This document shows, in pieces, positions 37,646 through 46,048 of a DNA stretch of 64,000 bases. The first letter of the stretch is position 1. Every line of letters starts with the position of its first letter. This DNA comes from Candidatus Eisenbacteria bacterium. Lineage in GTDB: Bacteria > Eisenbacteria > RBG-16-71-46. The position numbers and the translations under genes are program-made. The notes under the pieces were generated by a model that made no database searches, was not told the DNA's origin, and saw only the letters and a list, made by a program, of their open reading frames with translations. The stretch spans positions 121,303 to 185,302 of the forward strand of contig JADLBL010000006.1 of assembly GCA_020847735.1 (NCBI GenBank). The letters are read 5' to 3'.

Positions 37646-38206
37646 ATGCTTCCGAACCGAACCTCGACGACCTGCGCGGCACGGGACGGACCGCATGTGC
37701 TCCGGCGCGCGGCGGCGTTCGCGGCGCTCGTGATGAGCGTGCCCGGCATCGCGTGCGCGATCGCGCCTCCCGATTCGCTCACGCGCCTTCGCCTGCAGTC
37801 GTCGTGCGATTCGGCGCGGCAGGTCCGGATCGTCACCCGCACCGCGACGAGGGTCCTGCACCGCGTCGAGTTGCGCGCCGACGGCATCCGCGTGGACCAT
37901 CCCGAGGGTCGTCCGGCGCTCGTCGTTCTGAACGACCCCGGCCCGTCGGAACCCGAACGCATCCTGCCGTGGTCGGAAGTCGAATCGCTCTCGCTCGCCC
38001 GTCCCCGCGCCGCCCGGGGTCTGCTGGTCGGCGCCCTCATCGGCGGTGCTGTCGGCGCCGGCGCGGTCGCGACGCTGGGGCCGAACCTCTCCGAGCCAGA
38101 CGACCATTTCGTCGTGGTCGTCGCCGCCGCCGCCGGCCTCGGCATGGCGGGACTCGGCGCGCTCATCGGTTTCGTCCATCCCGAATGGAGGCCGCTCTAC
38201 CCATGA
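37646..38206 (+). CDS. Hypothetical envelope protein with glycine-zipper membrane end
   Basis: 186 residues. A signal-type hydrophobic stretch (about 20-42) is followed by a soluble part with two possible disulfide cysteines (SCDSARQVRIVTRTATRV), a beta-rich block ending PWSEVESLSLARP and a C-terminal Gly/Ala-rich hydrophobic tail (LLVGALIGGAVGAGAVATLG and a second helix) of the glycine-zipper kind. It is the first of two paralogous genes: its ATG 37646 (or GTG 37643) is preceded by GGAGGACA, and its stop overlaps the next start (ATGA). Function unknown; probably anchored in the inner or outer membrane by the tail. Confidence 0.72.
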   Translation: MLPNRTSTTCAARDGPHVLRRAAAFAALVMSVPGIACAIAPPDSLTRLRLQSSCDSARQVRIVTRTATRVLHRVELRADGIRVDHPEGRPALVVLNDPGPSEPERILPWSEVESLSLARPRAARGLLVGALIGGAVGAGAVATLGPNLSEPDDHFVVVVAAAAGLGMAGLGALIGFVHPEWRPLYP

Positions 38207-38904
38207 ACCCGCCCCGCCTGAACGAGTCGGCCGCGCTCGTGACACATGCCCTGGTCGCGATGCTCGCGCTCGCGCCGCTGCGCGCATACGCGCAGCCGGC
38301 CGACAGCGCTTCCACGAAAGCGGACAGCGCCGCACCCGCGCCGGAGCGTTCCGCGCTTCGCACGAGCGAGGAGCGCCACTGGATCGACCTCGTGCGCGCG
38401 TGCAGCGCCAACGCGAGGCACGTGCGCCTGCACCTTCCGGGCCGTGCGGTCGAGACCGACCACGTCGCGCTGGAGGACCCGGGCGTCCGGTTCCGGACTC
38501 CGCATGCATTCGGCGGATCAGGCGGGCTGAGCGAGCCCTGGCCCGCGACCGACACGCTCGTCGCCTGGGCCGACATCTCGAAGGTCGAGGTGCGAAACGT
38601 CGCGACCTCCGGCGAAGCCGCGGCGACCGGAACGTTCGTGGGCCTCGCGATCGGCCTGCCCATCGCCCTCCTTGCGAGCCTTGGCGGGGCGCTGGGAAGC
38701 CTCCTTGCGTATCAGAAGCAGGATTCACGCGCGGGAGGCATCCTGCTCGGCGCGGCCGCGCTCGGCCTGGTCGTGGGCGCGGTCAGCACCCGCCCGAGGA
38801 ACGGCGGCTGGGTCACCTGCTGCGAGCGCGACACGACGGCGGCCGTCTCGGCTCCGGGGAACCTTCCCGCGGGTGGAAACGCCGAACCGGCGGGAGTTCA
38901 ATGA
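38203..38904 (+). CDS. Paralogous hypothetical envelope protein, glycine-zipper tail
   Basis: 233 residues, translationally coupled to the preceding paralogue. Signal peptide to about residue 31 (AQPADSAS), a soluble middle in which VRACSANARHVRLHLPGRAVETDHVALEDPG parallels the upstream protein, and WADISKVEVRN matching the PWSEVESLSL block of its neighbour. Then come two Gly/Ala-rich helices (TFVGLAIGLPIALLASLGGALG and GILLGAAALGLVVGAV) and a CC-containing tail. Likely a duplicated pair working together at the envelope. No family name can be given. Confidence 0.72.
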   Translation: MNPPRLNESAALVTHALVAMLALAPLRAYAQPADSASTKADSAAPAPERSALRTSEERHWIDLVRACSANARHVRLHLPGRAVETDHVALEDPGVRFRTPHAFGGSGGLSEPWPATDTLVAWADISKVEVRNVATSGEAAATGTFVGLAIGLPIALLASLGGALGSLLAYQKQDSRAGGILLGAAALGLVVGAVSTRPRNGGWVTCCERDTTAAVSAPGNLPAGGNAEPAGVQ

Positions 38905-38968
38905 CGCGAGGTCTTGTGAGAGGCTTCGTCCGTGACCTCGTTCGAGTGATGTCCAACAGGAGACTCCC

Positions 38969-39835
38969 ATGCCCCGCAAGCTCATCGGCGGCCTGATTCA
39001 GTGCGCCAACCCGCTCAACGACGAATCGCAGCCCGTCGAAAAGATCAAGCAGGCGATGTTCGACAAGCACGTGCCGCTCATCGAGGAGGCCGGCAGGAAG
39101 GGCGTGCAGATCCTCTGCCTGCAGGAGATCTTCAACGGCCCGTACTTCTGCCCGGGGCAGGACAAGCGCTGGTACGAAGCGGCCGAGATCGTTCCGGGGC
39201 CCACGACCGACGCCGTCGCGAAAATCGCCGCGAAGCACAAGATGGCGGTCGTCGTGCCGGTGTACGAGAAGGACATGCCGGGGGTCCTCTACAACACCGC
39301 GGCCGTCTACGACGCCGACGGGAGCTACCTCGGCAAGTACCGCAAGAACCACATCCCGCACACCAGCGGGTTCTGGGAGAAGTTCTTCTTCAAGCCCGGC
39401 AACCTCGGCTACCCGGTCTTCCAGACGCGCTACGCGAAGGTCGGCGTGTACATCTGCTACGACCGCCACTTTCCCGAAGGCGCGCGTGCGCTGGGCCTGA
39501 ACGGCGCCGAGATCGTCTTCAACCCGAGCGCCACGGCGGCGGGCCTGTCGCAGTACCTGTGGAAGCTCGAACAGCCGGCGCACGCCGTCGCCAACGGCTA
39601 CTTCGTCGGCGCCATCAACCGCGTCGGCACCGAGCCGCCGTGGAACGTCGGCAAGTTCTACGGCTCGTCGTACTTCGTGGACCCGCGCGGCAACTTCCTC
39701 GCGCAGGCGAACGAGAACGACGACGCGCTCGTCGTCGCCGAGATGGACCTCGATCTGATCGAGGAGGTGCGCGCCACCTGGCAGTTCTTCCGCGACCGGC
39801 GCCCCGAGACGTACGGCGAACTGGTCGAGCTCTGA
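38969..39835 (+). CDS. Beta-ureidopropionase (N-carbamoyl-beta-alanine amidase)
   Basis: 288 residues, nitrilase superfamily; last step of reductive pyrimidine breakdown, releasing beta-alanine (or 3-aminoisobutyrate), CO2 and ammonia. Triad: E53 (CLQEIFNGPYF), K126 (KYRKNHIPH) and C163 (YICYDRHFPEGAR). PHTSGFWEKFFFKPGNLGYPVF and YFVGAINRVGTEPPWNVGKFYGSS are the beta-ureidopropionase forms of blocks that differ in AguB. ACAGGAGA precedes ATG 38969. It begins the pyrimidine cluster: dihydropyrimidinase, PreT, PreA and an NCS1 permease follow in the same direction. Confidence 0.92.
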   Translation: MPRKLIGGLIQCANPLNDESQPVEKIKQAMFDKHVPLIEEAGRKGVQILCLQEIFNGPYFCPGQDKRWYEAAEIVPGPTTDAVAKIAAKHKMAVVVPVYEKDMPGVLYNTAAVYDADGSYLGKYRKNHIPHTSGFWEKFFFKPGNLGYPVFQTRYAKVGVYICYDRHFPEGARALGLNGAEIVFNPSATAAGLSQYLWKLEQPAHAVANGYFVGAINRVGTEPPWNVGKFYGSSYFVDPRGNFLAQANENDDALVVAEMDLDLIEEVRATWQFFRDRRPETYGELVEL

Positions 39836-39885
39836 GGGCGCGGCCGGGCGCGGATTTCCCGTGCGCGGGTGACGCCCCGCCGGTG

Positions 39886-40100
39886 TATGCTGCGCATCGT
39901 CCCCGCCCCGTATCGGGGCCGTGGACAAGGCGATGCGCCCGCATCACGGCGCACGCGCACGGCAGCGACGCCAGACTGCCGGGAGACACGGGTCCCGCGA
40001 GCCCCGACTTGGCCGGCTTCGAGCCATACGGAGTTCGCGAGGACCGGAGCCGGGCCGTCCGCCGCCCGGTGACCGCGGCCTCCTCATCGGAGGTGGCAGC
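39886..40100 (+). promoter_or_regulatory. Possible internal promoter and structured leader of dihydropyrimidinase
   Basis: The 265-base gap inside the cluster is unusually long for this window. A TATGCT hexamer lies at 39,886-39,891, and the roughly 200 bases after it contain several small hairpins, among them CGGCAG...CTGCCG and GGCTTCGAGCC. It could be an untranslated leader with regulatory folding. No known riboswitch consensus was recognised. Confidence 0.3.
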
Positions 40101-41507
40101 ATGGGTCTCCTGATTCGCAACGGCGAGGTCGTGAACGCCGGCGAACGCTTCATGGCGGACGTGCGGGTGGACGGCGGCGTCATCACCGACCTGGCCGGCC
40201 GGCTCGAGCCCCGGACCGGCGACGAAACCGTGGACGCCGCGGGGCAGCTGGTCCTGCCGGGCTTCATTGATCCGCACGTGCACATGGAGCTGCCCTTCAT
40301 GGGCACGGTGAGCGCCGACGATTTCGAAGTCGGCGGAGCCTCGGGCGCGGCGGGCGGCACGACCTGCTTCATAGACTTCTGCATTCCCGCGCCGGGCGAG
40401 TCCATGCTCACGGCGCTCGCGGCCTGGCGGCGGAAGTCGGCGAAGGCGGCCGTGGACCACACCTACCACATGGCGATCACCTCGTGGGGCGACAACAGCG
40501 CCGACGAGATGCGCGCGGTCGTGCAGGAGCACGGCATCACCAGCTTCAAGGTGTTCATGGCCTACAAGGGCGCGATCATGGTGGACGACGCCGCGCTCTA
40601 CTGCGTCATGCGCGAGGCCGCGAAGCTCGGCGCCGTCGTCACGGTGCACGCCGAGAACGGCGACGCGGTCTGGCACCTGCAGCGCGAGCTGCTCGCGAAG
40701 GGATGCACGGGCCCCGAGTTCCATCCGGTGTCGCGCCCGAGCCTCGTCGAGGGCGAAGCCACCGGGCGGGCGCTGGCGATGGCCCGCCTGCACGGCGCGA
40801 CCGCGTACATCGTGCACATGACCTGTCGCGAGTCGGTGCGCGCGCTCGAGCGCGCGAAGCTGGCCGGGCAGCGCTGCTACGGCGAGACCTGCCCGCAGTA
40901 CCTGCTGCTCGACGACTCGGTGTTCGATCAGCCCGACTTCGGCGGCTCGGCGTTCGTCATGAGCCCGCCGATCCGGCCCGCGCACCTCGGCCATCACCAC
41001 GCGCTGTGGAGCGGGCTGTCGAACCGCATGCTCGACTCGGTCGGCACGGACCACTGCCCGTTCACGCACGAGCAGAAGAAAGCGGGCGTCGGCGACTTCA
41101 CGAAGATCCCCAACGGCGCCGCCGGCATCGAGGACCGCCTGCTGCTCCTTTACACGCACGGCGTCCGCGGCGGGCACTTCGACCTACAGCGGCTGGTCGA
41201 GCTGGGCAGCGCCGCCCCGGCCCGCATCTTCGGGCTGGCGAAGAAGGGGGCGATCGCGGTCGGCATGGACGCGGACATCGTCCTGCTCGACCCCGAGGGC
41301 GAACGCGAGCTGAGCGCGCGGACGCACCATTCGAACGCCGACCGCAGCGTGTTCGAAGGGTTCCCGGTGCGGGGCCGCATCGCGCGCACGATTTCCGGCG
41401 GCCGCACCGTCTGGGACGGCAGCCGGCTCACGACCACGCGCGGCGCGGGCCGTTTCATCGCGCGCAAACCCTCGCACTTCGCTCCGGATCGGGAGGCCCG
41501 CGCGTGA
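40101..41507 (+). CDS. hydA: Dihydropyrimidinase / D-hydantoinase
   Basis: 468 residues, amidohydrolase superfamily with a binuclear metal site. Opens dihydrouracil to N-carbamoyl-beta-alanine. Metal ligands seen: DPHVHMEL, the carboxylated Lys in TSFKVFMAYKG, VTVHAENGD, YIVHMTCRES and the Asp in VGTDHCPF. ATG 40101 has a perfect GGAGGTGGCAGC ribosome site. The product passes to the beta-ureidopropionase encoded just upstream and its substrate comes from PreA/PreT downstream, so the three enzymes form a complete pathway. A GTG-started PreT gene follows after 55 bases. Confidence 0.95.
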   Translation: MGLLIRNGEVVNAGERFMADVRVDGGVITDLAGRLEPRTGDETVDAAGQLVLPGFIDPHVHMELPFMGTVSADDFEVGGASGAAGGTTCFIDFCIPAPGESMLTALAAWRRKSAKAAVDHTYHMAITSWGDNSADEMRAVVQEHGITSFKVFMAYKGAIMVDDAALYCVMREAAKLGAVVTVHAENGDAVWHLQRELLAKGCTGPEFHPVSRPSLVEGEATGRALAMARLHGATAYIVHMTCRESVRALERAKLAGQRCYGETCPQYLLLDDSVFDQPDFGGSAFVMSPPIRPAHLGHHHALWSGLSNRMLDSVGTDHCPFTHEQKKAGVGDFTKIPNGAAGIEDRLLLLYTHGVRGGHFDLQRLVELGSAAPARIFGLAKKGAIAVGMDADIVLLDPEGERELSARTHHSNADRSVFEGFPVRGRIARTISGGRTVWDGSRLTTTRGAGRFIARKPSHFAPDREARA

Positions 41508-41562
41508 CGGCCGCGGTTTTCGGGCGGCTCCCGCGATCCGCCCCTCACCGAAAGGACCGCGC

Positions 41563-42900
41563 GTGAATCCCACGCCGCCGCCGCTTCCGGAAGACCGCCT
41601 CGAACGCGCCCTGCCCGACGCCAAGCCCCTGTTCACGCCGGCCGAGGCGGTCGTCGAGGCGAACCGCTGCCTGTACTGCCACGACGCGCCGTGCATCGCG
41701 GCCTGCCCGACCGGCATTGACGTGCCGACCTTCATCCGCCGGATCGCCAACGACGACGTGAACGGCGCCGCGCGCACGATCCTGTCGGCGAACGTGCTCG
41801 GCTACTCGTGCGCGCGCGTCTGCCCCGTCGAGGTGCTGTGCGAAGGGGCATGCGTCTACAACGCCTGGCACCGCGACCCGCCCATCCTGATCGGCCGGCT
41901 CCAGCGCTACGCGACCGAGTCCGCGCTGCGCGCCGGCCGCTCCGGCGCGCTGCTCTCGCGGGCGCCCGCCAACGGCCGGCGCGTCGCGTGCGTCGGCGCC
42001 GGGCCGGCGTCGCTCGCCTGCGCCGCGTACCTGACGCTCGAGGGCGTCGCCGTCACGATCTACGAGAAGCGGCCGCGCGCCGGCGGGCTCAACACCTCCG
42101 GGGTCGCGCCCTACAAGATGCCGGCCGAGGACGCGCTCGCCGAGGTGGAGTTCGTGCGCTCGCTCGGCGTCGAAATCCGCACCGGCGTCGAGGTCGTGCC
42201 CGGGCCGACCGCCGAGGCGCTGGTGCGCGAGTTCGACGCGGTGTTCCTCGGGCCCGGCCTCGGCGCCGACACGAAGCTCGGCGTGCCCGGCGAGGACGGC
42301 CCCGGCGTCCTCGGCGCGGTGGACTGGATCGAACGGATGAAGCTGCGGGCCGGTGAGCAGCTCGCCGGCGTGCAGCGCGCGATCGTGATCGGCGGCGGCA
42401 ACACCGCCATTGACGTGGCCCGCGAGCTCGCCGGCCTGGGCGTGCCGTCGGTGACCATGCTGTACCGGCGCTCGACGAAGGACATGAGCGGTTACGCGCA
42501 CGAGCTGGAGCACGCGCGGCTCGAGGGCGTCGTGCTCGCCGAGAAGGCGGTGCCGGTCCGCTTCGAGCGGGACGACAGGGGCGCGCTGACGGGCGTTGCG
42601 CTCCAGTCCGGTGAGACGCACCGCTGCGACTTCGCCGTCGTCGCGATCGGCCAGGCGCGCCTGCGGCGGATCGCCGACTGCTTCCCGGGCGTGCGGCTCG
42701 ACGAACGCGGGTCGCTCGTCGCCGACGCGAAGACCGGCGCGACCGGCCACCCCAAGGTGTTCGCCGGCGGCGACGCCATGCGCGGCGGCGAGCTGGTCGT
42801 AACCGCGGTACAGGACGGCAAACGCGCCGCGCGCGGCATCTGCGCGGCGCTCGGCATCGAGATCCGCACCGGCTCGCCCATGCGCGCCGGGCACGAATAG
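41563..42900 (+). CDS. preT: Dihydropyrimidine dehydrogenase, NAD-binding subunit PreT
   Basis: 445 residues, GltD-like. N-terminal four-Cys Fe-S regions (RCLYCHDAPCIAACPTGID and YSCARVCPVEVLCEGACVY) precede an FAD site (VACVGAGPASLACAAYLTLEG) and an NAD(P) site (AIVIGGGNTAIDVARELAGLG); the TGATGHPKVFAGGDAMRGG stretch completes FAD binding. Takes electrons from NAD(P)H and hands them to PreA for reduction of uracil or thymine. Start GTG 41563 after AAAGGA. It is 16 bases from preA, an obligatory partner gene in E. coli-type systems. Confidence 0.95.
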   Translation: MNPTPPPLPEDRLERALPDAKPLFTPAEAVVEANRCLYCHDAPCIAACPTGIDVPTFIRRIANDDVNGAARTILSANVLGYSCARVCPVEVLCEGACVYNAWHRDPPILIGRLQRYATESALRAGRSGALLSRAPANGRRVACVGAGPASLACAAYLTLEGVAVTIYEKRPRAGGLNTSGVAPYKMPAEDALAEVEFVRSLGVEIRTGVEVVPGPTAEALVREFDAVFLGPGLGADTKLGVPGEDGPGVLGAVDWIERMKLRAGEQLAGVQRAIVIGGGNTAIDVARELAGLGVPSVTMLYRRSTKDMSGYAHELEHARLEGVVLAEKAVPVRFERDDRGALTGVALQSGETHRCDFAVVAIGQARLRRIADCFPGVRLDERGSLVADAKTGATGHPKVFAGGDAMRGGELVVTAVQDGKRAARGICAALGIEIRTGSPMRAGHE

Positions 42901-42916
42901 AACGGAGCCAGGGCCC

Positions 42917-44251
42917 ATGGCCGACCTGTCCATCAACTTCGCCGGCATCTCCGCCCCGAATCCGTTCTGGCTCGCGAGCGCCCCGCCGACCAACACCGGC
43001 GAGCAGATCATGCGGGCGTTCGACCACGGCTGGGGCGGCGCGGTCTGGAAGACGCTCGGCGAGCCGATCGTGGACACCTCGAGCCGCTTCGGCGCGATCT
43101 CGGTCGGCAACGAGCGCATGGCCGGCTTCAGCAACATCGAGCTCATCACCGACCGGCCGCTCGAGGTGAACCTGCGCGAGATCCGCGAGTGCAAGCGGCG
43201 CTACCCGAAGCACGCGGTGATCGTCTCGCTGATGGTCGAGTCGAGGGACGACTGGCGCGAGATCATCCACCGCGTCGAGGACACGGGCGCCGACGGGCTG
43301 GAGCTGAACTTCGGCTGCCCGCACGGCATGTGCGAGCGCGGCATGGGCTCGGCGGTCGGGCAGGAACCCGAGGTGCTCAAGATCGTCGCGGGCTGGGCGG
43401 TCGAGTTCTCCAAGCTGCCGGTGCTCGTCAAGCTCACGCCCAACATCGGCGACATCACCGTGCCCGGAGTCGCGGCGGCCGAGGCCGGCGCGCACGGCCT
43501 GAGCCTCATCAACACGATCAAGAGCATCGTCGGCGTGGACCTCGACCGCATGGTGCCCCACCCCGTCGTCGGCGCGCGCTCGACCAACGGCGGCTACTGC
43601 GGGCCGGCGGTCAAGCCCATCGCGCTGCACATGGTCGCGGCCCTCGCCCGCGACCCGCGCGTCTCCGTGCCGATCTCGGGCATCGGCGGCATCGCCACCT
43701 GGCGCGACGCCGCGGAGTTCATCGCCCTCGGCTGCACGAGCGTCCAGGTGTGCACGGCGGTGATGCACTACGGGTTCCGCATCGTCGGGGACATGATCGA
43801 CGGTCTCTCGAACTTCCTCGACGAGAAGGGCATGAAGTCGGTGAACGAGCTGCGCGGCCTCGCCGTGCCCGCCTACTCCGAATGGGGCGATCTCGACCTC
43901 AACTACAAAGTCGCCGCCGCCGTGGACCCGAAGAAGTGCATCGGCTGCGACCTGTGCCTGGTCGCCTGCCGCGACTCGTCGGTGAACTGCATTCACATCG
44001 GCGAGCACCCGCTGCCCGCCGGCCACCGCGCGCCGTCGCGCGAAGCGGCCAACGCGCGTGCGAAGGAGACCGGGATCAAGGTGACGTGGGTGGACTGGGA
44101 CGAGTGCACCGGCTGCAACCTGTGCTCGCACGTCTGCCCGGTGCCCGGCTGCATCACCATGGTGGACGACACACGCGGCAAGCCGTTCGAGAGCTGGAAC
44201 GACCGCATCGCGAAGGGCACCGACAAGGTGCCCGGCGGCCTGCACGGCTGA
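42917..44251 (+). CDS. preA: Dihydropyrimidine dehydrogenase catalytic subunit PreA
   Basis: 444 residues. FMN-barrel dihydroorotate-dehydrogenase-like domain (1-320) with LELNFGCPHGMCERGMGSAVGQ, the catalytic-Cys/substrate loop of DPD, LVKLTPNIGDI and GIGGIATWRDAAEFI; the C-terminal ferredoxin-like part has CIGCDLCLVAC and CTGCNLCSHVCPVPGC for two [4Fe-4S] clusters. Reduces uracil or thymine to the dihydro form with electrons from PreT. GGAGCCAGGGCCC precedes ATG 42917. Length and domain order match E. coli PreA (YeiA). Confidence 0.96.
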   Translation: MADLSINFAGISAPNPFWLASAPPTNTGEQIMRAFDHGWGGAVWKTLGEPIVDTSSRFGAISVGNERMAGFSNIELITDRPLEVNLREIRECKRRYPKHAVIVSLMVESRDDWREIIHRVEDTGADGLELNFGCPHGMCERGMGSAVGQEPEVLKIVAGWAVEFSKLPVLVKLTPNIGDITVPGVAAAEAGAHGLSLINTIKSIVGVDLDRMVPHPVVGARSTNGGYCGPAVKPIALHMVAALARDPRVSVPISGIGGIATWRDAAEFIALGCTSVQVCTAVMHYGFRIVGDMIDGLSNFLDEKGMKSVNELRGLAVPAYSEWGDLDLNYKVAAAVDPKKCIGCDLCLVACRDSSVNCIHIGEHPLPAGHRAPSREAANARAKETGIKVTWVDWDECTGCNLCSHVCPVPGCITMVDDTRGKPFESWNDRIAKGTDKVPGGLHG

Positions 44252-44312
44252 TCCGACCCGGCGGCGGGCGCCCGGGCGCGCCGCCGCGAGCGCTCTTCCT
44301 CCGGAGGTCCGC

Positions 44313-45782
44313 ATGCAGTCGAACCAGCGCGAGCTGCCCGACGGCCGCGTCGAGATCATCTACGAAGCGGTCATCGCCGGCAGTCCGCTGTACAACCGCG
44401 ACCTCGCCCCCGTCCCGATCTACCAGCGCACCTGGACGACCTACAACTACGCGGCGCTGTGGATCTCGATGGCGCACTGCATCCCGACCTACATGCTGGC
44501 GTCGGGGCTCATGGCGCAGGGCATGAACTGGTGGCAGGCGCTCATCACCATCCTGCTCGGCAACACGATCGTGCTCGTGCCCATCCTGCTGAACTCCCAC
44601 CCGGGAACGAAGTACGGCATCCCCTTCCCCGTGTTCGCGCGCGCCGCCTACGGCACCGCCGGCTCCAACCTGCCGGCGCTGATGCGCGCCATCGTCGCCT
44701 GCGGCTGGTTCGGCATCCAGGCGTGGATCGGCGGCGAGGCGCTGCAGACGTTCTTCGTCGTGGTCGTGCCCGGCTGGAAGGGCCTGCTCGGTCCCGGCTT
44801 CGCCGGCCACACGGGCACGGAGTGGCTGAGCTTTCTGCTCTTCTGGGGACTCAACGTCGGAATCATCTACCGCGGCATGAGCGTGCTGCGCGTGGTCGAG
44901 AACTGGGCGGCGCCCTACGTGCTGGTGGTGACCGCGGTGCTGCTCGTGTGGGCGGTGAAGGCGGCCCACGGGTTCGGGCCGCTGCTCTCGCAACCCGGAA
45001 GGTTCCACACGCTGCACGAGTTCCTGCCGGTGTTCGTGCCGTCGCTGACCGCGATGATCGGCTTCTGGGCGACGCTGTCGCTGAACATGCCCGACTTCAC
45101 GCGCTTCGGACGCAGCCAGCGCGAGCAGGTGGTCGGACAGGCCGTCGCGCTGCCCACGACCATGTTCCTGTTCGCGGCGATGGGCGTGCTCATCACCAGC
45201 GCGAGCGCCATCCTGTACGGTGAGCCGATCTGGGATCCGGTCAAACTGGTCGGACGCTTCTCCGATCCGCTGGTCGTCGGCTTCGCGATGTTCTCGGTCG
45301 TGATCGCGACGCTGGCCGTGAACATCGCCGCCAACGTCGTCTCGCCCGCCAACGATTTCGCCAACGCGCTGCCGCGCTGGATCTCGTTCAAGACCGGCGG
45401 GCTCATCACCGGGCTGCTCGGCATCGCCATGCAGCCGTGGCGGCTGCTGGCCGACCCGAAGGGCTACATCTTCGCCTGGCTCGTCGGCTACTCGGGCGGG
45501 CTCGGCTCGATCGCCGGCGTGCTGATCGCCGACTACTGGATCGTGCGGAAGAAGAACCTCAGCCTGACCGATCTCTACCTGCCGAAGGGCGAATACGGCG
45601 GCTGGAGCCTGCCGGCGGTGATCTCGACGCTCGCCGGCTGCGCGCTCGCCTGGGGCGGACTCGTGTACGCGCCGCTGCGCCCGCTGTACGACTACGCTTG
45701 GTTCGTCGGCTTCCTCGTCGCCGGCGGACTGTACGTGGCGCTGAAGCGCCCCGGAAGGCCGGCGCAGGCGCCGGCCGCGTGA
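44313..45782 (+). CDS. NCS1-family nucleobase/allantoin permease
   Basis: 489 residues and about 12 membrane helices. The family start YNRDLAPVPIYQRTWTTYNY is present, with SMAHCIPTYMLASGL in helix 1, the HPGTKYGIPFPVFARAAYG block, and LNMPDFTRFGRSQREQV in the middle. These import uracil, thymine, allantoin or hydantoin with sodium or protons; given its place after preTA and hydA, uracil/thymine import is most likely. ATG 44313 follows CGGAGG. Its last 13 codons lie in a 64-base segment duplicated at 49,196-49,259, 3.4 kb away. Confidence 0.94.
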   Translation: MQSNQRELPDGRVEIIYEAVIAGSPLYNRDLAPVPIYQRTWTTYNYAALWISMAHCIPTYMLASGLMAQGMNWWQALITILLGNTIVLVPILLNSHPGTKYGIPFPVFARAAYGTAGSNLPALMRAIVACGWFGIQAWIGGEALQTFFVVVVPGWKGLLGPGFAGHTGTEWLSFLLFWGLNVGIIYRGMSVLRVVENWAAPYVLVVTAVLLVWAVKAAHGFGPLLSQPGRFHTLHEFLPVFVPSLTAMIGFWATLSLNMPDFTRFGRSQREQVVGQAVALPTTMFLFAAMGVLITSASAILYGEPIWDPVKLVGRFSDPLVVGFAMFSVVIATLAVNIAANVVSPANDFANALPRWISFKTGGLITGLLGIAMQPWRLLADPKGYIFAWLVGYSGGLGSIAGVLIADYWIVRKKNLSLTDLYLPKGEYGGWSLPAVISTLAGCALAWGGLVYAPLRPLYDYAWFVGFLVAGGLYVALKRPGRPAQAPAA

Positions 45783-45805
45783 GCCTGAGGGGCGGTGCTC
45801 CGGCG
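45742..45805 (+). repeat. 64-base direct repeat, left copy (end of the NCS1 gene)
   Basis: Identical at 61 of 64 positions to 49,196-49,259. It contains the palindrome GGCCGGCGC-AG-GCGCCGGCC and the NCS1 stop. Homology stops abruptly on both sides. Confidence 0.9.
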
Positions 45806-45809
45806 CTAA

Positions 45810-45826
45810 CCCGGGTTATTCATGAA
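45810..45826. mobile_element. IS1380-type terminal inverted repeat (single end)
   Basis: CCCGGGTTATTCATGAA, directly preceded by CTAA, lies beside a transposase remnant. Its core TATTCATGA matches both ends of the foldback element at 54,920-55,104, where the flank is CTAG. No matching right end was found. Confidence 0.6.
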
Positions 45827-45867
45827 TTCGAAGTTCGAGGTCGAACTGGCCGTGACGCTCCGGAACT

Positions 45868-46002
45868 CAGGTCGATCAGCTCCTTGATCCGGTTCTCGGC
45901 GTCGCCGCGGGCGCAGTTGACGCGCTCGTGGTTCCGCTGCGGCTTCGCCTTGCGGTTGATGACCACGAAGCGCGGGTAGAGGCGCAGCGCGCGGCCCCCC
46001 CG
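45868..46002 (-). pseudogene. IS1380-family transposase remnant
   Basis: About 45 residues on the minus strand read RALRLYPRFVVINRKAKPQ, then a Cys-Ala-Arg-Gly-Asp stretch and AENRIKELIDL, the conserved C-terminal region (PRFVVTN and the ENRIKEL catalytic-Glu helix) of IS1380 transposases. The rest of the gene is missing on both sides and the sequence then loses similarity. It sits just inside the IS1380-like terminal repeat, in the orientation expected for a transposase 3' end. A dead fragment. Confidence 0.65.
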
Positions 46003-46048
46003 ATCAACCGCAGAGTTCACCCGTCCACCGAACCGGGGGAACTCCAGT

